Below are positions 13,789 through 25,724 of a stretch of DNA of 64,000 nt, piece after piece; the stretch's first letter is position 1, and each line of letters begins with the position of its first letter. The translations under genes and the position numbers were made by a program. The DNA is from Rotaria macrura (taxonomy: Eukaryota > Rotifera > Eurotatoria > Philodinida > Philodinidae), in NCBI GenBank assembly GCA_900239685.1, contig OENT01000097.1, positions 1 through 64,000 of the forward strand. The letters run 5' to 3'. The notes below the pieces were generated by a model. The model worked only from the letters and a program-made list of their open reading frames with translations. It was not told the DNA's origin and ran no database searches.

Positions 13789-16670
13789 TTTTACGCAACA
13801 CTAAAAGCAAGTTCTAGAATATACTTTTAGTGTATTAGTCATTTACGAATTATTTCTACACATTATATTTTATTCGACGTAACATTACTCAACGTGTACA
13901 AGTAAAATAGACAGTCTACTCTTTCTCGTATTCCTATATGTATATGTCATCAGTAAGATAGAAGAAAAGTTTTTCTTTACATTTGAAACTATACTTGTAC
14001 TCGAAAATCTTTGGTTGAAATTTCAATTCTTTGAAACATCTTGTGTTCATTTTCCACCTGATTTGAATATTTTACTTATCTACGTCTCATTATTAGTAGA
14101 ATGAAAAATCGATTTTTAATGTAAATTATTCTTTGTTTTGAGTTAAGAAAATTGCACTCCTAACTGATATCTTCGTAGAAAACAATCTATTGAATAAATG
14201 GTCATGACTTTATTACGATTAAAGCAAAAGAAACTATTTGTATGTGGCAAAATGATTTCTAATTCTATCAATGCTATTCTATTGCTGAATGACACAAGGA
14301 AAATAGGAAAAGAATGTTTTGGTATGAATCAAATATACACTGATCAACTCAGTCTTTTGTATGAGAAAAAAATGCATCGATTACGAATTTGAAAAGAGTT
14401 GAATACCTATAGAATGCGAATAGATCACGTATAAGAAAGAAGTTTTCAATATTAATATATAAGCAACTGAAAAATAAATTTCAAAACGTGTTTGAATACG
14501 TAGATATCTTCTGTACGGAAGCATGATTTATGTGGAACCTTGTCTATCTCAATAAAATGTTTTCAAACTAGAACTACTGATTAGTTGAATTCAGTTTTAT
14601 ATTGAATTGTATTAGTGCAAGAATAGGATTGTATGGGATATGTTTTATGAAATATCTATCTTGTGAATGTAAATCTGATCTTTCAATTAATGTAACTGAA
14701 AAACGTGATTTTCTACAGAATGAACGATTTAATAACTATCAAGTTAATCGCATGTAATCGATAAAATGTAAATAATGATATCAACATATTATTATGCTAT
14801 TACTCATGTTAACAGATATATGTACTTACGAATGGAATGAGTCATACACAATATTGACATAATGATAAGAAATTTTCTTGCTTTTCAACATAAAATCCAA
14901 TATTAAAATAGAACATGAAATTCAAACAAAAAAAGGCGTGATATTTAAAGCTTGCTCAACCGGTTTGACTGAAAAAAACTACAGGAAGATCGAAGAAATA
15001 AAGCAAATAGGTTTATTTTCATATATTCTACAATAGTAATTCAAATTACATATTCTCACTGTTCTCTAATTGACACTCGATCTCCATTGCAGAAATAAAG
15101 AATATACGAGAATTACTAATAATAATTGATATATTATATGAAAGTGAACACATATTTTCCTTTCCTTGATTTACTTGATTGTGAACATAATACCAATGTG
15201 TCTTTTGTTTTGTTTTTCTTTTTCAATTGATTCAAAAATTGGTGATTCGTTGTATCTTACATTATCGAATCACTCTTTAATGCACATCTATCAAGCATTT
15301 GAACAGAAAAATCACGCTGCAAAAAGTTCCTTGGAACATTGACTTTTTGTTCTATGATATGACTATAATAAATATGAAACCTCGCTTGACTAGCGTCAGC
15401 AATCTAACAGATGGATAGATCTCGAGCTTATTACTGTTCATCTCTATTAAATCTTTGGTGTCATATCTTGAATTGAATATTATTCGAATGATCAAGTGTG
15501 AATTGTTTTCATCCGATAACAATATTTGATGCTTTCTCGAATAACAAGAACACGACCATTATTCTATCTGTTACCCATAGTTTCTACTCGATAACGCCAT
15601 CTTTCGTTTTTCATATAAAATAAAATATCGTATGTTTAAAATAAAAGTTTCTATATATCCTCAATGTTCATATTTTTCACCAACGATATAACATAATCTT
15701 TGAATCGATTTTGCTATTGGTGAATGTTTTAACTTTGATCAATATATGATTCATTATTGGTGAGAAATCCTGGTGTTTGTTTGAATGTTTACTCATTCTC
15801 GTCATTGCACTTGTTTTCATTTTTGACTCATTATTCACTCACTCTTTCTAATATATACAGAGTAGATGAAAAATTGAGAACAAGTAAGTTTTTAAAGAAT
15901 ATGTTTTCATAAATGTAACATTTCTTAGAATATCAGTAACTGATATCTGCCCAAGTAGTTGTTTGAGATATTGAATATCATCATGAATTTATTGAACGCT
16001 TATTTTCAAGTATGCATGAAAGTTTTCCTGGCATTCGTTTATGCTGTTACTGGGAGTCGAATGTTTTTTGCTTCGGTTAGGTTATTAGTTCGTAATTCTT
16101 TTCATGAAATGTTGTTCTATGAATCATACATGATCGATGATTCGGTCAAAGTTTCATGTAACGATGTGAAAAGAAGAGAAAAACATCATGAATTCAGTCA
16201 GCTTTTATCACAATAAACTAGATTCATGTGCTCAAACGCTATACACATCCATATAGTAAAATAATGGTGATGTTCGCTTTCACTAAATACTTCTAGAAGT
16301 TTTTGAAACAGAAATATCTCTTGTTAAAATTCACCTATGAACAAGATATACAAATCAATAATTATTCTCATCATCCAGAATAATTTAAGTACATGTTCAG
16401 AGATGATTTTGATAAACTGTAGACATCAATCGATTGAGTTAACACTTGCAAGACAGAATGTCATTTTCATCTGAATAGTTATTTGATTTCACTGCAATCA
16501 TGACCATTTCACATTCACGCTCTACTTTTTATTATTTATGAATGACAGATTTTTTTTAAATATATTTGAACAAGTTATTGTTTAGCCTGCAACATACATA
16601 TATGCTCATGCATTTTATTTAACACATTGCTTTTCTATTAGATTTCCTAGAGCATCAACATCGTTAAAAA
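13789..16670. other. Intergenic DNA between synaptotagmin-like gene and CHMP2A
   Basis: About 2.9 kb of A+T-rich sequence. Two short open frames (64 codons ending at 14392; 85 codons ending at 16216) have no recognisable domain, no splice partners and ordinary intergenic composition. I see no RNA gene. The last few hundred bases should contain the CHMP2A promoter, but I could not point to a specific element. Confidence 0.55.
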
Positions 16671-17861
16671 ATGGAAAAACTAAAAGAATTATTTCATACG
16701 AAAACCCCGAAAGAAATTATGCAAGAGAATAAAAGAGCTATTCGACAAGCACGACGTGAACTTCAACGTGAAAAAAATCGATTAAATAATGAAAAAACAC
16801 GTAATGAAAATGAAATACGTAAATTAGCAGCCAAAGGAGAACAAGTATAATAATCTTATTTTGTAAATTTCATTTGTTTCCATCTCATTTATTGTCATCT
16901 TGATTAGAAAGCACTACGAACTTATGCGAAAAATATAGTCAATCAACGAAATCAACTAAATAAATTAGGAGCTATGGATGCAACATTATCAACACTAGAA
17001 TCGGAAGCATCATCCATGAATGCTCAAATGACGATGGCCAGCGTTACGGTTAAAACAACCAAAACATTAGCAAGATTAAATAGAATGGTTTGTTGATCTA
17101 TTTCGTTTCATCCTATAGCGAATGAGTTCTGTATTATTTGGTTTTTTTCTGAATCTGAGTGTCAAGAGAATATTTTAAATCTTGACTTTCTCTCGAGTTT
17201 TTTCAGGTATTGTTTAGTATAAGGTGAACGATCATGTATCACTGTAAAATATGAACGAGCTCATTATCTAATTATCAGAGAATGAAACAAAAAAATGATG
17301 CTGAAGAAAGATGTCTCGAACTAGATATATCATATTTATATTCGTTGATTAGTTATAGTAGTTGCACTGTGGCTTATCTGAGAAACCTTACGAAGAGTGC
17401 AATAACAATTTACTCTCTATAATTTAGATGCCTCTACAAGATTTTCAAAAAACGATGCAAATGTTTGAACAAAATATGACTGCTAATAATATAAAACAAG
17501 AAATGATGAACGATGTTATGGATGCTGCCTTTGAAGGAGATGAAGACGAAGAAGAAAGGTAAGACAGTTTATTTTCTTCGATTTAACATGAACAAAAAGA
17601 TCAAATTTTTCTTAATTATTTTAGTGAACAACTTGTCGATCAAGTGCTTAGCGAACTCAATATAACTATGTCTAATCAAATACCTAGTATATTGATTCAA
17701 TATTTTTGTAATTCGGTACAAAGGTTTATATTTATTTTTTAGATGTTCAACACGATGCTCTGGCTGCTCGTACAGCTAATCCGGCGGTGAAAGGACAAGC
17801 AGCAATGTCTACAGCTGATGCTGATTTAGAAGCTCGTCTTGATGCTTTACGTCGAAATTAA
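16671..17861 (+). CDS. CHMP2A: Charged multivesicular body protein 2a (ESCRT-III subunit)
   Basis: An ESCRT-III subunit that polymerises with CHMP3/CHMP4 on membranes during multivesicular body sorting, cytokinetic abscission and nuclear-envelope sealing. Five exons with matching phases: 16671-16844, 16908-17087, 17428-17558, 17625-17686, 17743-17861. Together they encode 221 residues; human CHMP2A has 222. The basic helical hairpin opens with KTPKEIMQENKRAIRQARRE, as in CHMP2A (KTPEEMLRQNQRAL). The acidic stretch EGDEDEEE is followed by a C-terminal MIM1 motif, DADLEARLDALRR, which binds the VPS4 MIT domain. That ending separates it from CHMP2B. The stop codon overlaps an AATAAA poly(A) signal (17861-17866). 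I see nothing defective. Confidence 0.93.
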
Positions 17862-18086
17862 ATAAATATCATATGTACAGAAAAAGGAACAAACGTGCTT
17901 GTAATTTGATCTTTTTTTTGTTCATTTCGCTTTTAAAGTATTAATTATCTATTGGAGTATTTTTTACCGATTGTATTTTTGCCACATTAAAAAACATACA
18001 TTCGTCATTTTAACGTTCTGTTTATTGCACAAGACCAGGGCAATGTCGTGTTCTCCAAGAGAAAAAAAAACACTTGTAACAAGAAC

Positions 18087-18099
18087 GGGGGGGGGGGGG
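18087..18099 (+). repeat. 13-base G homopolymer upstream of the RNF14-like ATG
   Basis: Thirteen consecutive G lie 27 nt before the preferred start codon. Frame upstream of this tract depends on its exact length, which is error-prone in sequencing, so I treat it as 5' UTR. Confidence 0.7.
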
Positions 18100-18126
18100 A
18101 AAGCACTTCGTGACGATACGTTTAGC

Positions 18127-21100
18127 ATGACGGCTGACAAACAGCAACAAGAGGAAGAGTTACTCATACTTAAGTCTATCTTAGGTGATCTAGTTACAGA
18201 TATAAGTAACGAAAATGATCAATTTGAAATCGACATCGACTTCCAATTATCAACACCTTTTTATTTACGTCTTATCGATGATTCTAATCAATTATCGGCA
18301 TTAATTCAACATCTTCCACCGTTGGTATTGACTATACATTTTCATGAACAGTATCCATCATCGATATATTCTCCACTATGTGTACTTTCATCATGTTATT
18401 TATCTCGATCATATCTTCAGACTATGTGTCAAACATTAGATAAAGTATGGGAACAAAATGTTAGTCAGCCGATTGTTTTTCAATGGATTGAATGTCTCAA
18501 AGAACAGTTTGTTTCAATCAATGAATTTTGTCTTTCAACGAAAGATTCCAATGATGATAATGATGATCCACGAGCTATGTCTACTTATCGACCTGAACAA
18601 GCTGCACGCATCTATGAACAATTGATAGAATACAATCGAATAAAGGAAGATGAAAAATTTCTTGAAGAATATCATGAATGTCCTATTTGCTTGTCGAATA
18701 ATATACCAGGACGTGATATGATACGACTACATAACGTGGCCATACATAAAGAATATCCTCGTTGAAGAAATTTCAGTTTATGATAACCTGACTGTGAGTC
18801 GCAGGATTATTTATTGCATGGACATAGTGTTGCAACGTTTTTATATGCTTGGTATTACTATATCTGAAGTCGACTTAATAAAGTATGATGTATAATGGTG
18901 TGAATTTAGGATGCCGGTGCAGAGTTAAGGATTCGAATATGACATGTACTATGTGTTTATGGGTGCTTAAATAAAATGTTTGCCGTTGCGGCAGTAATAA
19001 AAATTCTGAATCAGAAGAGATTTCCCCACTGTCCTCAAATCATAGCCTAAGTTTTGCTTCAATCCACAATGAGACTCAAATTCTACAATTACATGCTAAA
19101 CTTTACATTTATAATCGAAGCTCGGTACTTGTGCCGACATGATGATAAAACCCATACCTTGTAATCATTCTTGATGAAATCTATTTCATTCGTAGAAATA
19201 GCTAGCATAATGAAAGGATGTAAACGAATTGTTCTGCAACACTCTGCCCTAACACCATAATTTCATATTTGTAAACAGACTTTGATAGAATGTTATGAAT
19301 TTAATACTTACGTTTTTCGAACGAACAATTTAGTAGTTTTTTTTCTTTTAAGGATTCGCTAGGAGACACAAGTATTCAATCCTTCGAGACGAATATCGAT
19401 TAGAGCAAGAAACAAATGCGGAAACTTCGGACTTATGTCCGAGAGTTATGTGTACTTCAAAAAGTGAATGAGACAAATCAGTCATCCTAGAATGTGTGCA
19501 CGGATGAAGTATCTTGGTAAAACTTTTTGGGAAACTCCAAAACTACTGATCATCTCAGACATATCTAGGCAATTTAGTTTCTGGATGCAGTTTTTGTGCA
19601 TTTGAGACCTTTTTGCAGCGAATGTTTTGTTAGAAAGCTGCGATTTGGTTCAAAACTAATATCAGATTCTGAATCAGCGTTAAAAACTGAGTCGATTTAT
19701 ATACGTTGTGGATAATTCTGAGAAAAAAGTTTTTTTTGAAAAAATCCCTGTACCACCCCTCAGGGATGGTTTGGTCAATATTAATATCTATTGACTTCGG
19801 GTTTTTACCTTTCGATAGTCCTTTTAAATAGCTACAGAACCAGGTATTTGGTAAATCCCAACACTACTGGCCAACTGAGATATATCTAGACAATTTAGTT
19901 TCGGGATGCAGTTTTTGTTTATTTCGAGACCTTTTTTTGGCGATGTTCTTTTAGAAANGTTGTGGATAATTCTGAGAAAAAAGTTTTTTTTGAAAAAATC
20001 CCTGTACCCCACCTCAGGGATTGCTTGGTGAAAAATGACAATTTTTTCAATAACTCAGCCATTTCTCGACGGATCCTTCTCATCTTCGAACTTGACCTAG
20101 ACATTGATGAGACAATTCTGTGCACAAAATTTCAACTCAATCGAATGTAATTGTGAAAAGTTATCGAATAAACGGACGGACGGCAGGACGGACACATTGA
20201 CCGATTTTAGTAGTGTACTCACTTTTTGAGTACACAAAAAACATTGACATTACTCTTCTAAGATATTAATGTAGAGTATGATGTAACATCATACTAACGA
20301 TTGTGTCGATATGATTCAATTACATTTATTTTGACATGTATTTCTTTGCCATCATTAATTTGTTCGTCGGAACATGTATCACAGAGCTAGTTTTTCATGT
20401 TACAAAAATAATAGGTACTTGAAATAGTCAGTCTAAAAATTGATGAATGAGAAAATTTTCAATTCGTACGTAAGATAGATACTTGATATTACCCATTCGA
20501 TTGCTATTGATTGTTACGCATCAAATTCGGTAAGATCTCTTTGACGAATAGTTCTAAATGTCATCATGCTTTTTGTCGGCTCTGTTTACATGATTATGCT
20601 CAAATTCATATTAATACAGGTTCAGTTGAATGGCTATTGTGTGCTGATACACAATGTCAATTAGCATTACTGCCGTCGGAAATTAAAATGATTATAAATA
20701 ATGATGAATTATATGATAAATATGAACGATTATTATTACAAAAAACTCTTGAACAAATGACAGACATTGTTTGGTGTCCAAGGTTCGCTTAAAATTAATT
20801 TCATTTTAAATATCACTCTGTAATACACATTCATTTCTAGATGTCAACAAGCAGTTTTAATCGCCAATGAAAAAGATAATCTAGCATTGTGCAATGAATG
20901 TCGTTATGCATTTTGTAAGAAATGTAAAAAAACATATCATTCTCAAACGTTATGCGGTGCAGAACTTGAATTAGCGCAGTTACAAGAAAAGTATCGTAAA
21001 CTAAGTAATAATCTACAAGTAAAATTAGGTGATATAGACGAATTGCTACGTGAGTTTCTTGCTATTGCAAGAGTTGAAAATTCAACACGACTTTGTCCGA

Positions 21101-21522
21101 ACGTCAAATGTCAAGTACCTATTGAAAAAAATTTGGGATGTGATCACATGTTTTGTACACGTTGTCACAGATCGTTTATGTGGAGTCATGCAGAAGATCA
21201 GACAACAGACACGAAAATCTTACTTGAAAAATATGAAGGTGATCTTAGTCAAATACAAGAGGAACTCGAACGTGAAATAGTTGTTAATCTGAATTCAGAT
21301 GAATCTCAAGCATTGAAAGAACCGATAATTACTAAACTACTTACTAAACGTACTAGAAGATGTCCAAATACAAATTGTAGAAAAATCAATATTAAAATTG
21401 GTACTAGTAACTATCTTATTTGTCGACATTGCAAACGAAGCTTTTGTTTCTCTTGTGGTCAATCTATAATCAATTCTACAACGCGTTGCGTAAATTCATG
21501 TAAAAGACACTCGGATTTATAA
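18127..21522 (+). CDS. RNF14: RNF14-like RBR E3 ubiquitin ligase
   Basis: A RING-between-RING ubiquitin ligase that takes ubiquitin from an E2 onto a RING2 cysteine. Exons: 18127 to about 18735, 20552-20782, 20841-21522. Exon 1 encodes an RWD domain (EEELLILKSIL to about residue 140), then the first half of RING1 (CPICLSNN). Exon 2 continues RING1 (KCHHAFCRLC) and starts the IBR (WCP). Exon 3 has the rest of the IBR, then RING2 with the catalytic context GCDHMFCTRC. A further zinc module near the C terminus (CPNTNC...CRHCKRSFCFSC) is not in human RNF14. In RING2 the usual FCWxC is FMWSH, so two ligands differ. I chose the ATG at 18127, just before the RWD, over in-frame ATGs upstream of a 13-G run. 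No canonical donor gives exon 1 the phase exon 2 needs, so a mini-exon, an assembly error or damage lies in the 1.8-kb intron. The 3' end converges on the NHL gene. Confidence 0.8.
19535..20030 (+). repeat. Imperfect tandem duplication inside the RNF14-like intron
   Basis: Copy A (about 19535-19771) and copy B (about 19856-20030) share the block around CAATTTAGTTT, GGATGCAGTTTTTGT, then GTTGTGGATAATTCTGAG and a near-identical run ending in CCCTGTACC. Relative to copy A, copy B lacks 68 nt (19637-19704). Exactly at that point it has the window's only ambiguous base (N at 19958). The copies are otherwise about 80-95% alike by eye. About 150 nt further on is a GGACGGACGG-like stretch and a palindromic GTACTC...GAGTAC pair, which may mark the end of an inserted repeat. 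Confidence 0.7.
19958..19958. other. Ambiguous base (N), probable assembly gap or collapse
   Basis: This is the only N in the window. It sits where copy B of a tandem duplication lacks 68 nt present in copy A, so it probably marks an unresolved join rather than a single uncertain base. Confidence 0.6.
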
Positions 21523-21658
21523 TATTGAAAATAAATAAATAAATAAATAATTTTTTCAATCAAGAAGAGATACAAGTTCATTATGATCAACTTGTTTGTG
21601 TTAAAAATTGTTTCTTAATCCATGTTGTGTTTTGTCTAAAAATATTTCTACTAGAATT

Positions 21659-24158
21659 TTACGATGCTTCTGTAGAATCACTTTGAACAGACGCTGCTTC
21701 TTGTACTACACCAAATAATTGTATTCGTTTATTCCCAGGATCAGTGACAACAACAGTTCCGTCATCTGTTATATCTAAACCACACGGACGTTTCAATTGA
21801 TCAATGCCATCACCTTCCATTCCAAAACTTGTCAAATAACTACCATCAGGTGCACAGACAACAATACGATTGTGGCCTGTATCAGAAATAAATATCCTGT
21901 CATGAATATCTACTGCTAAGCCAGCAGCATTTTCAAGACCTAATCCATTTGAATCGACAACATAGACTGGATCGACACATATTTGTCTAGAAATTAAATA
22001 GAACGTATACATGTATGTCACTTGAATTAGTGAAACACTACAAATTGATTGATCGGCATTGTTCTTACCCATTCGTATATTTTGGAATAAAACAGAAAGC
22101 ATCACCATTACCAATAATACAAACTAAACTATCGAAATTTTGTTGATGAGCTATACGAACTGGATCTACTGGATATTTCTTTTTATCATTTACAATCACT
22201 TCAATGATTCGTTCACATAAACCCTCAGGTGAAATAACTTGTATACGAAAATTTCCTCGATCACACACATATAAATATCCATCATGTCTATCAATGGCTA
22301 TACCAGCTGGTTGATAAAATTCATGTATTTGAGTACCTTCGGAACCTAATTTAAATCGTTGATACGAATAAGAGTTGTTAGTGCCATTTTGCGACTCAGA
22401 TGGTAAATGCATGTGAAGACAGTGTTTAAAATGACTTGCAACAATAACTTTGCCATTATCACTAACCGCTATAGCTGTTGGCTGAAATTTAGCGGTCATT
22501 GGATCATTAATGACGTGTTCAAGTGTTCCATTGATATCAAAGATTTCAACAAGACTTCGACTAACATCACACAAATATATCTTATTTGTTTTATGATTTA
22601 TAGCAATGTCAATGGGTTGTGTTTGATCATTCTGATCAAGTTTGATACATTTTATATGTGTTGTATCCGTATACCGTTTGTGTAAATTTGAATCCTCAGG
22701 AGTTAATTCATATTTTGATGGAATAGAAAGACTTGATTTGGACAAGTATTTATATTTAAAAGAATGATTTGATGCACACAGTTGCGATGGACTTGGTGGT
22801 TGTTTGTAAAACTTGCCCAACAGAGGAAAACGTTGAACGAAACGATCGACTTTGGTCTGTATATTTTTACGAATATAAATAAAAGTAAGTATTAATAAAA
22901 AAACAAAAACATACTGATACGCTTTTCTTTTTATATTGCGTTTCATAATCATGATGTTCATCTTGATAATACGAGAAGTTTTTCTCTGTTCCATCATATC
23001 GACCTATGACATATGTAGATAGATATCAATATACGAATGTATTAGTAAAAAGCAAAAGAAAAAAGTTACATATTTATTCAGTCTCAAATTTAACTGATGC
23101 ATTTCTTTCTTGATTTTCTACTTTGTATTAAGCAAAAGAGATACCATAGGATAACCTAACAATTGAAGAAAAACACAAGGTAACACCATTTACAACCAGA
23201 TTTCAGGTCTTGTGCCATAGACGAAAGTTTTTTTTCTGCATATCAACAGTTGGAAAATGTTTTCATCTAGATTTTGAAAGAATAATGATCTATTGATGTA
23301 TCCTAACCATCATCTCGAATATGAACTGATCAAGTTATAACCAATCAAAATGAGTGATAGAATGTTAAAAACTATCCTAACTAGAATGTAACTATGCAAT
23401 GTGATGTCATTCGATGATTAAATTGAAATAAAAAAAACCAAGTAGTAAAAATACTGAAGAGAAATAATGCATCCTAAAAGCTAGAGAATCAATGAAAATT
23501 TATTTGAAAAGGTAGTAATTTTCATTAAAGATCGTATACTCTTGGTAAGATAACTAATGTAAACGTGAAATTTGTTACTGATCGACTACTACAAGTATTT
23601 GATTGAGACTAAAGAACGAATGCATGAAATGTTTACTATTTTAATCTGTATCGAATGCTCATAAAAAATGCTTTTTAAAATAGTTACCATGGCGATCTTG
23701 CGTTTGATTTGGATTCCACTCTTCAGAATCACCTTCTCCACCTTCCCAATATGGTTCTGTTGCTTGTTCAACAATATTAACTTCATGTGATCGCGATTGA
23801 TATGCTGGTAATGATTGTCGATTTCTTTCATAAGGGTTGTCTTGTGGATAGAATGCCGCATCTGCAACATCGTTAGGGTCAAATCCTCTATTTGTGATTA
23901 TTTGAGGTTGACTTTGACCGATTGAATTCCCATATCCGCTATAATCATTGGAGACTTGACGCCTCCAAACACTTTTGTATATTGGACGATGTTCATTATT
24001 ATCCGTATTCGAATTACCTTTGTCTACTGGTATTGTTAATTATAAAACGAATACAGAGAGATTTTTGTATAAAAATAAATTAAAGAAAAAAGTTCTTTAC
24101 TGGAACGTGCTGATGCATCAGGTACAGTACTTTTCCATGGATCAAAACTATCTGTCAT
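21659..24158 (-). CDS. NHL-repeat beta-propeller protein
   Basis: Exons (minus strand, 5' to 3'): 24158-24101, 24026-23688, 23003-22921, 22856-22069, 21986-21659. All phases agree, giving about 531 residues. Residues 1 to about 160 are polar and low in hydrophobics, beginning MTDSFDPWKS. The C-terminal two thirds hold about six NHL-type blades with the AIDxxxxxYVCDxGNxRIQV pattern (for example PAGIAIDRHDGYLYVCDRGN and GLAVDIHDRIFISDTGHNRI). NHL propellers bind protein or RNA, or act as enzymes such as the PAM lyase, but no catalytic signature was recognised. In the preferred model the T-rich stretch 22857-22920 is an intron. Left in, it joins a frame starting at about 22997 that would encode a membrane helix. 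The gene is divergent from the coiled-coil gene at 24410 and converges on the RNF14-like gene (136 nt). Confidence 0.75.
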
Positions 24159-24409
24159 GGTCAATGTTTGATGTATTCGAATGAAACACTGTTCGATACA
24201 TATGCACGCACTTATATATTTCAATACAGTACGAAAATGTCATGCGCGTCCGATGATTTACATCATGTCTATGTATTTTTTTTATTTCATTCATTTGATT
24301 CGTTGATACAGATGAATGCGCAATTTTTTTTCTTTCTCGAAGGTAACGAGAGAAAGCTTTTATTTATTACAATATTCTTTGTCGGGATTCATCACAATAA
24401 AGTTATACG
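24159..24409. promoter_or_regulatory. Shared intergenic region of a head-to-head gene pair
   Basis: Only 251 nt separate the start codons of the NHL gene (minus) and the coiled-coil gene (plus), so this must contain both promoters and 5' UTRs. It probably works as a bidirectional promoter. I could not identify a convincing TATA box or initiator. Confidence 0.5.
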
Positions 24410-25615
24410 ATGTCTCAGCTATCATCAGTATCAACGGTTTCAAATACATGGTCACCATCAGTTAGTCCTGTGGTAACAGGAAGTATGCAGCAAACTACTA
24501 TGAACGTAAACAGGTTACCAACAGTAAGAAAATTAATTTTACCGTCACATAAAATAGGAAATATGTCTTATAAATAACCTGTAACATTGACCTATTCGTT
24601 TTAGCAAGCATTAGGTCCTACCCATAGTATTACTTCAAATTATTATGCTACGGCGAATTCTATGTCTTCAAAAAATCCAGCTGCAACAAATTTAGTATGT
24701 AATTTATTCGACATAAGAAAAATTAAAATTAGCTATTTCAAAAAAAAATAATACTTAAGGTACAAAACAGAGCACAAGATGTACCACATGACGTTTACAA
24801 TCGACAATTAAGTAAACTTGAAGATGAAAGTGCACAAAGACAAAATTCTGTAAGAGAAAAATAGATCAAGAATATAAGCATGCGTAGACAGAAATTTAAA
24901 TGCAATTCTATATAGATATATGTACTTTTTTTTCTTTTATTCAGACAATTAATGTTCAAGAAATGGGTACACAGATTTTACAAAGTCAGCGAGAAATACA
25001 AGACCAAATATTACAATATCAAATGGTAAAAAATATAAATTTTTATCTTTATTAAAATTTGTTCAAATGAATATTCTAGTTGTTGAAACAATGTATGGGA
25101 ACTCTTGATTATCAAAATTTTATTTTAAATGGACAAACTGAAGAATTAGTAGGATTACGAGCTAAAATGAAACATCTAGAATATCGAATGGATACATTCA
25201 AGGATCGGAAGAGTATAGATGATTTTGAATTATAGAACAATTTAATTTGAAATCTCGTCTCTCTAGAGGATAATCTTCTTCGACGAAATCCATCACTTGA
25301 TTCGAATGCCAAAGATTATAAGTCTTTTAATTCTCGAAATCCTTTGTAAGTTTCAATTTTCCTTTTTCTTTCTATTCTTTATTTATATAATCATATTTTA
25401 ATCCTTGCACAAGAACATTGCGTGGCCAATCTACTTTACCCTTCTTTACTGAACATGTAACGTCACCTGAAGTTGAACCTCTCAATCTATTTTATCAATC
25501 ATCAAATAATACATCTTCCAATGTACTCGAACCTCAAATCATGACATCGTCAATGCTAAATTCAATTAGTAATTATCCAGAACTTTCAGATCTTCTCAGT
25601 CAATTTATCATTTGA
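24410..25615 (+). CDS. Unrecognised small coiled-coil protein
   Basis: I do not recognise the family. Seven exons keep phase: 24410-24523, 24605-24694, 24760-24849, 24945-25025, 25080-25212, 25267-25345, 25414-25615. They encode about 262 residues, and introns are 54-95 nt. The first 80 residues are rich in Ser/Thr/Asn/Gln. The middle (about residues 85-170, from RQLSKLEDESAQRQN to KMKHLEYRMDTFK) is highly charged and helical and should form a coiled coil. The tail is polar again and ends YPELSDLLSQFII. There is no signal peptide or membrane segment, so a cytoplasmic or nuclear scaffold is likely. The consistent splice phases make a real gene much more likely than chance. It shares its upstream region with the NHL gene. 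Confidence 0.72.
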
Positions 25616-25724
25616 TATTCAGCTTTTTTTTTTTCGCCGTCTGATATAAAAACTCATTCAGATACATGAATAAAACATAATCTCAAAATAAAATCTTTGA
25701 TCAATCATCTATTGAATATACATG

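Noticed and set aside
18127..21522. Parkin or ARIH1 identity for the RBR ligase
   Set aside because: The N-terminal RWD and the IBR/RING2 wording fit RNF14. No Ubl, Ariadne or RING0 domain is visible.
22857..22997. Type II transmembrane anchor on the NHL protein
   Set aside because: The hydrophobic run comes from a T-rich GT-AG intron read in a frame that does not match the upstream exons. It is kept only as a possible isoform.
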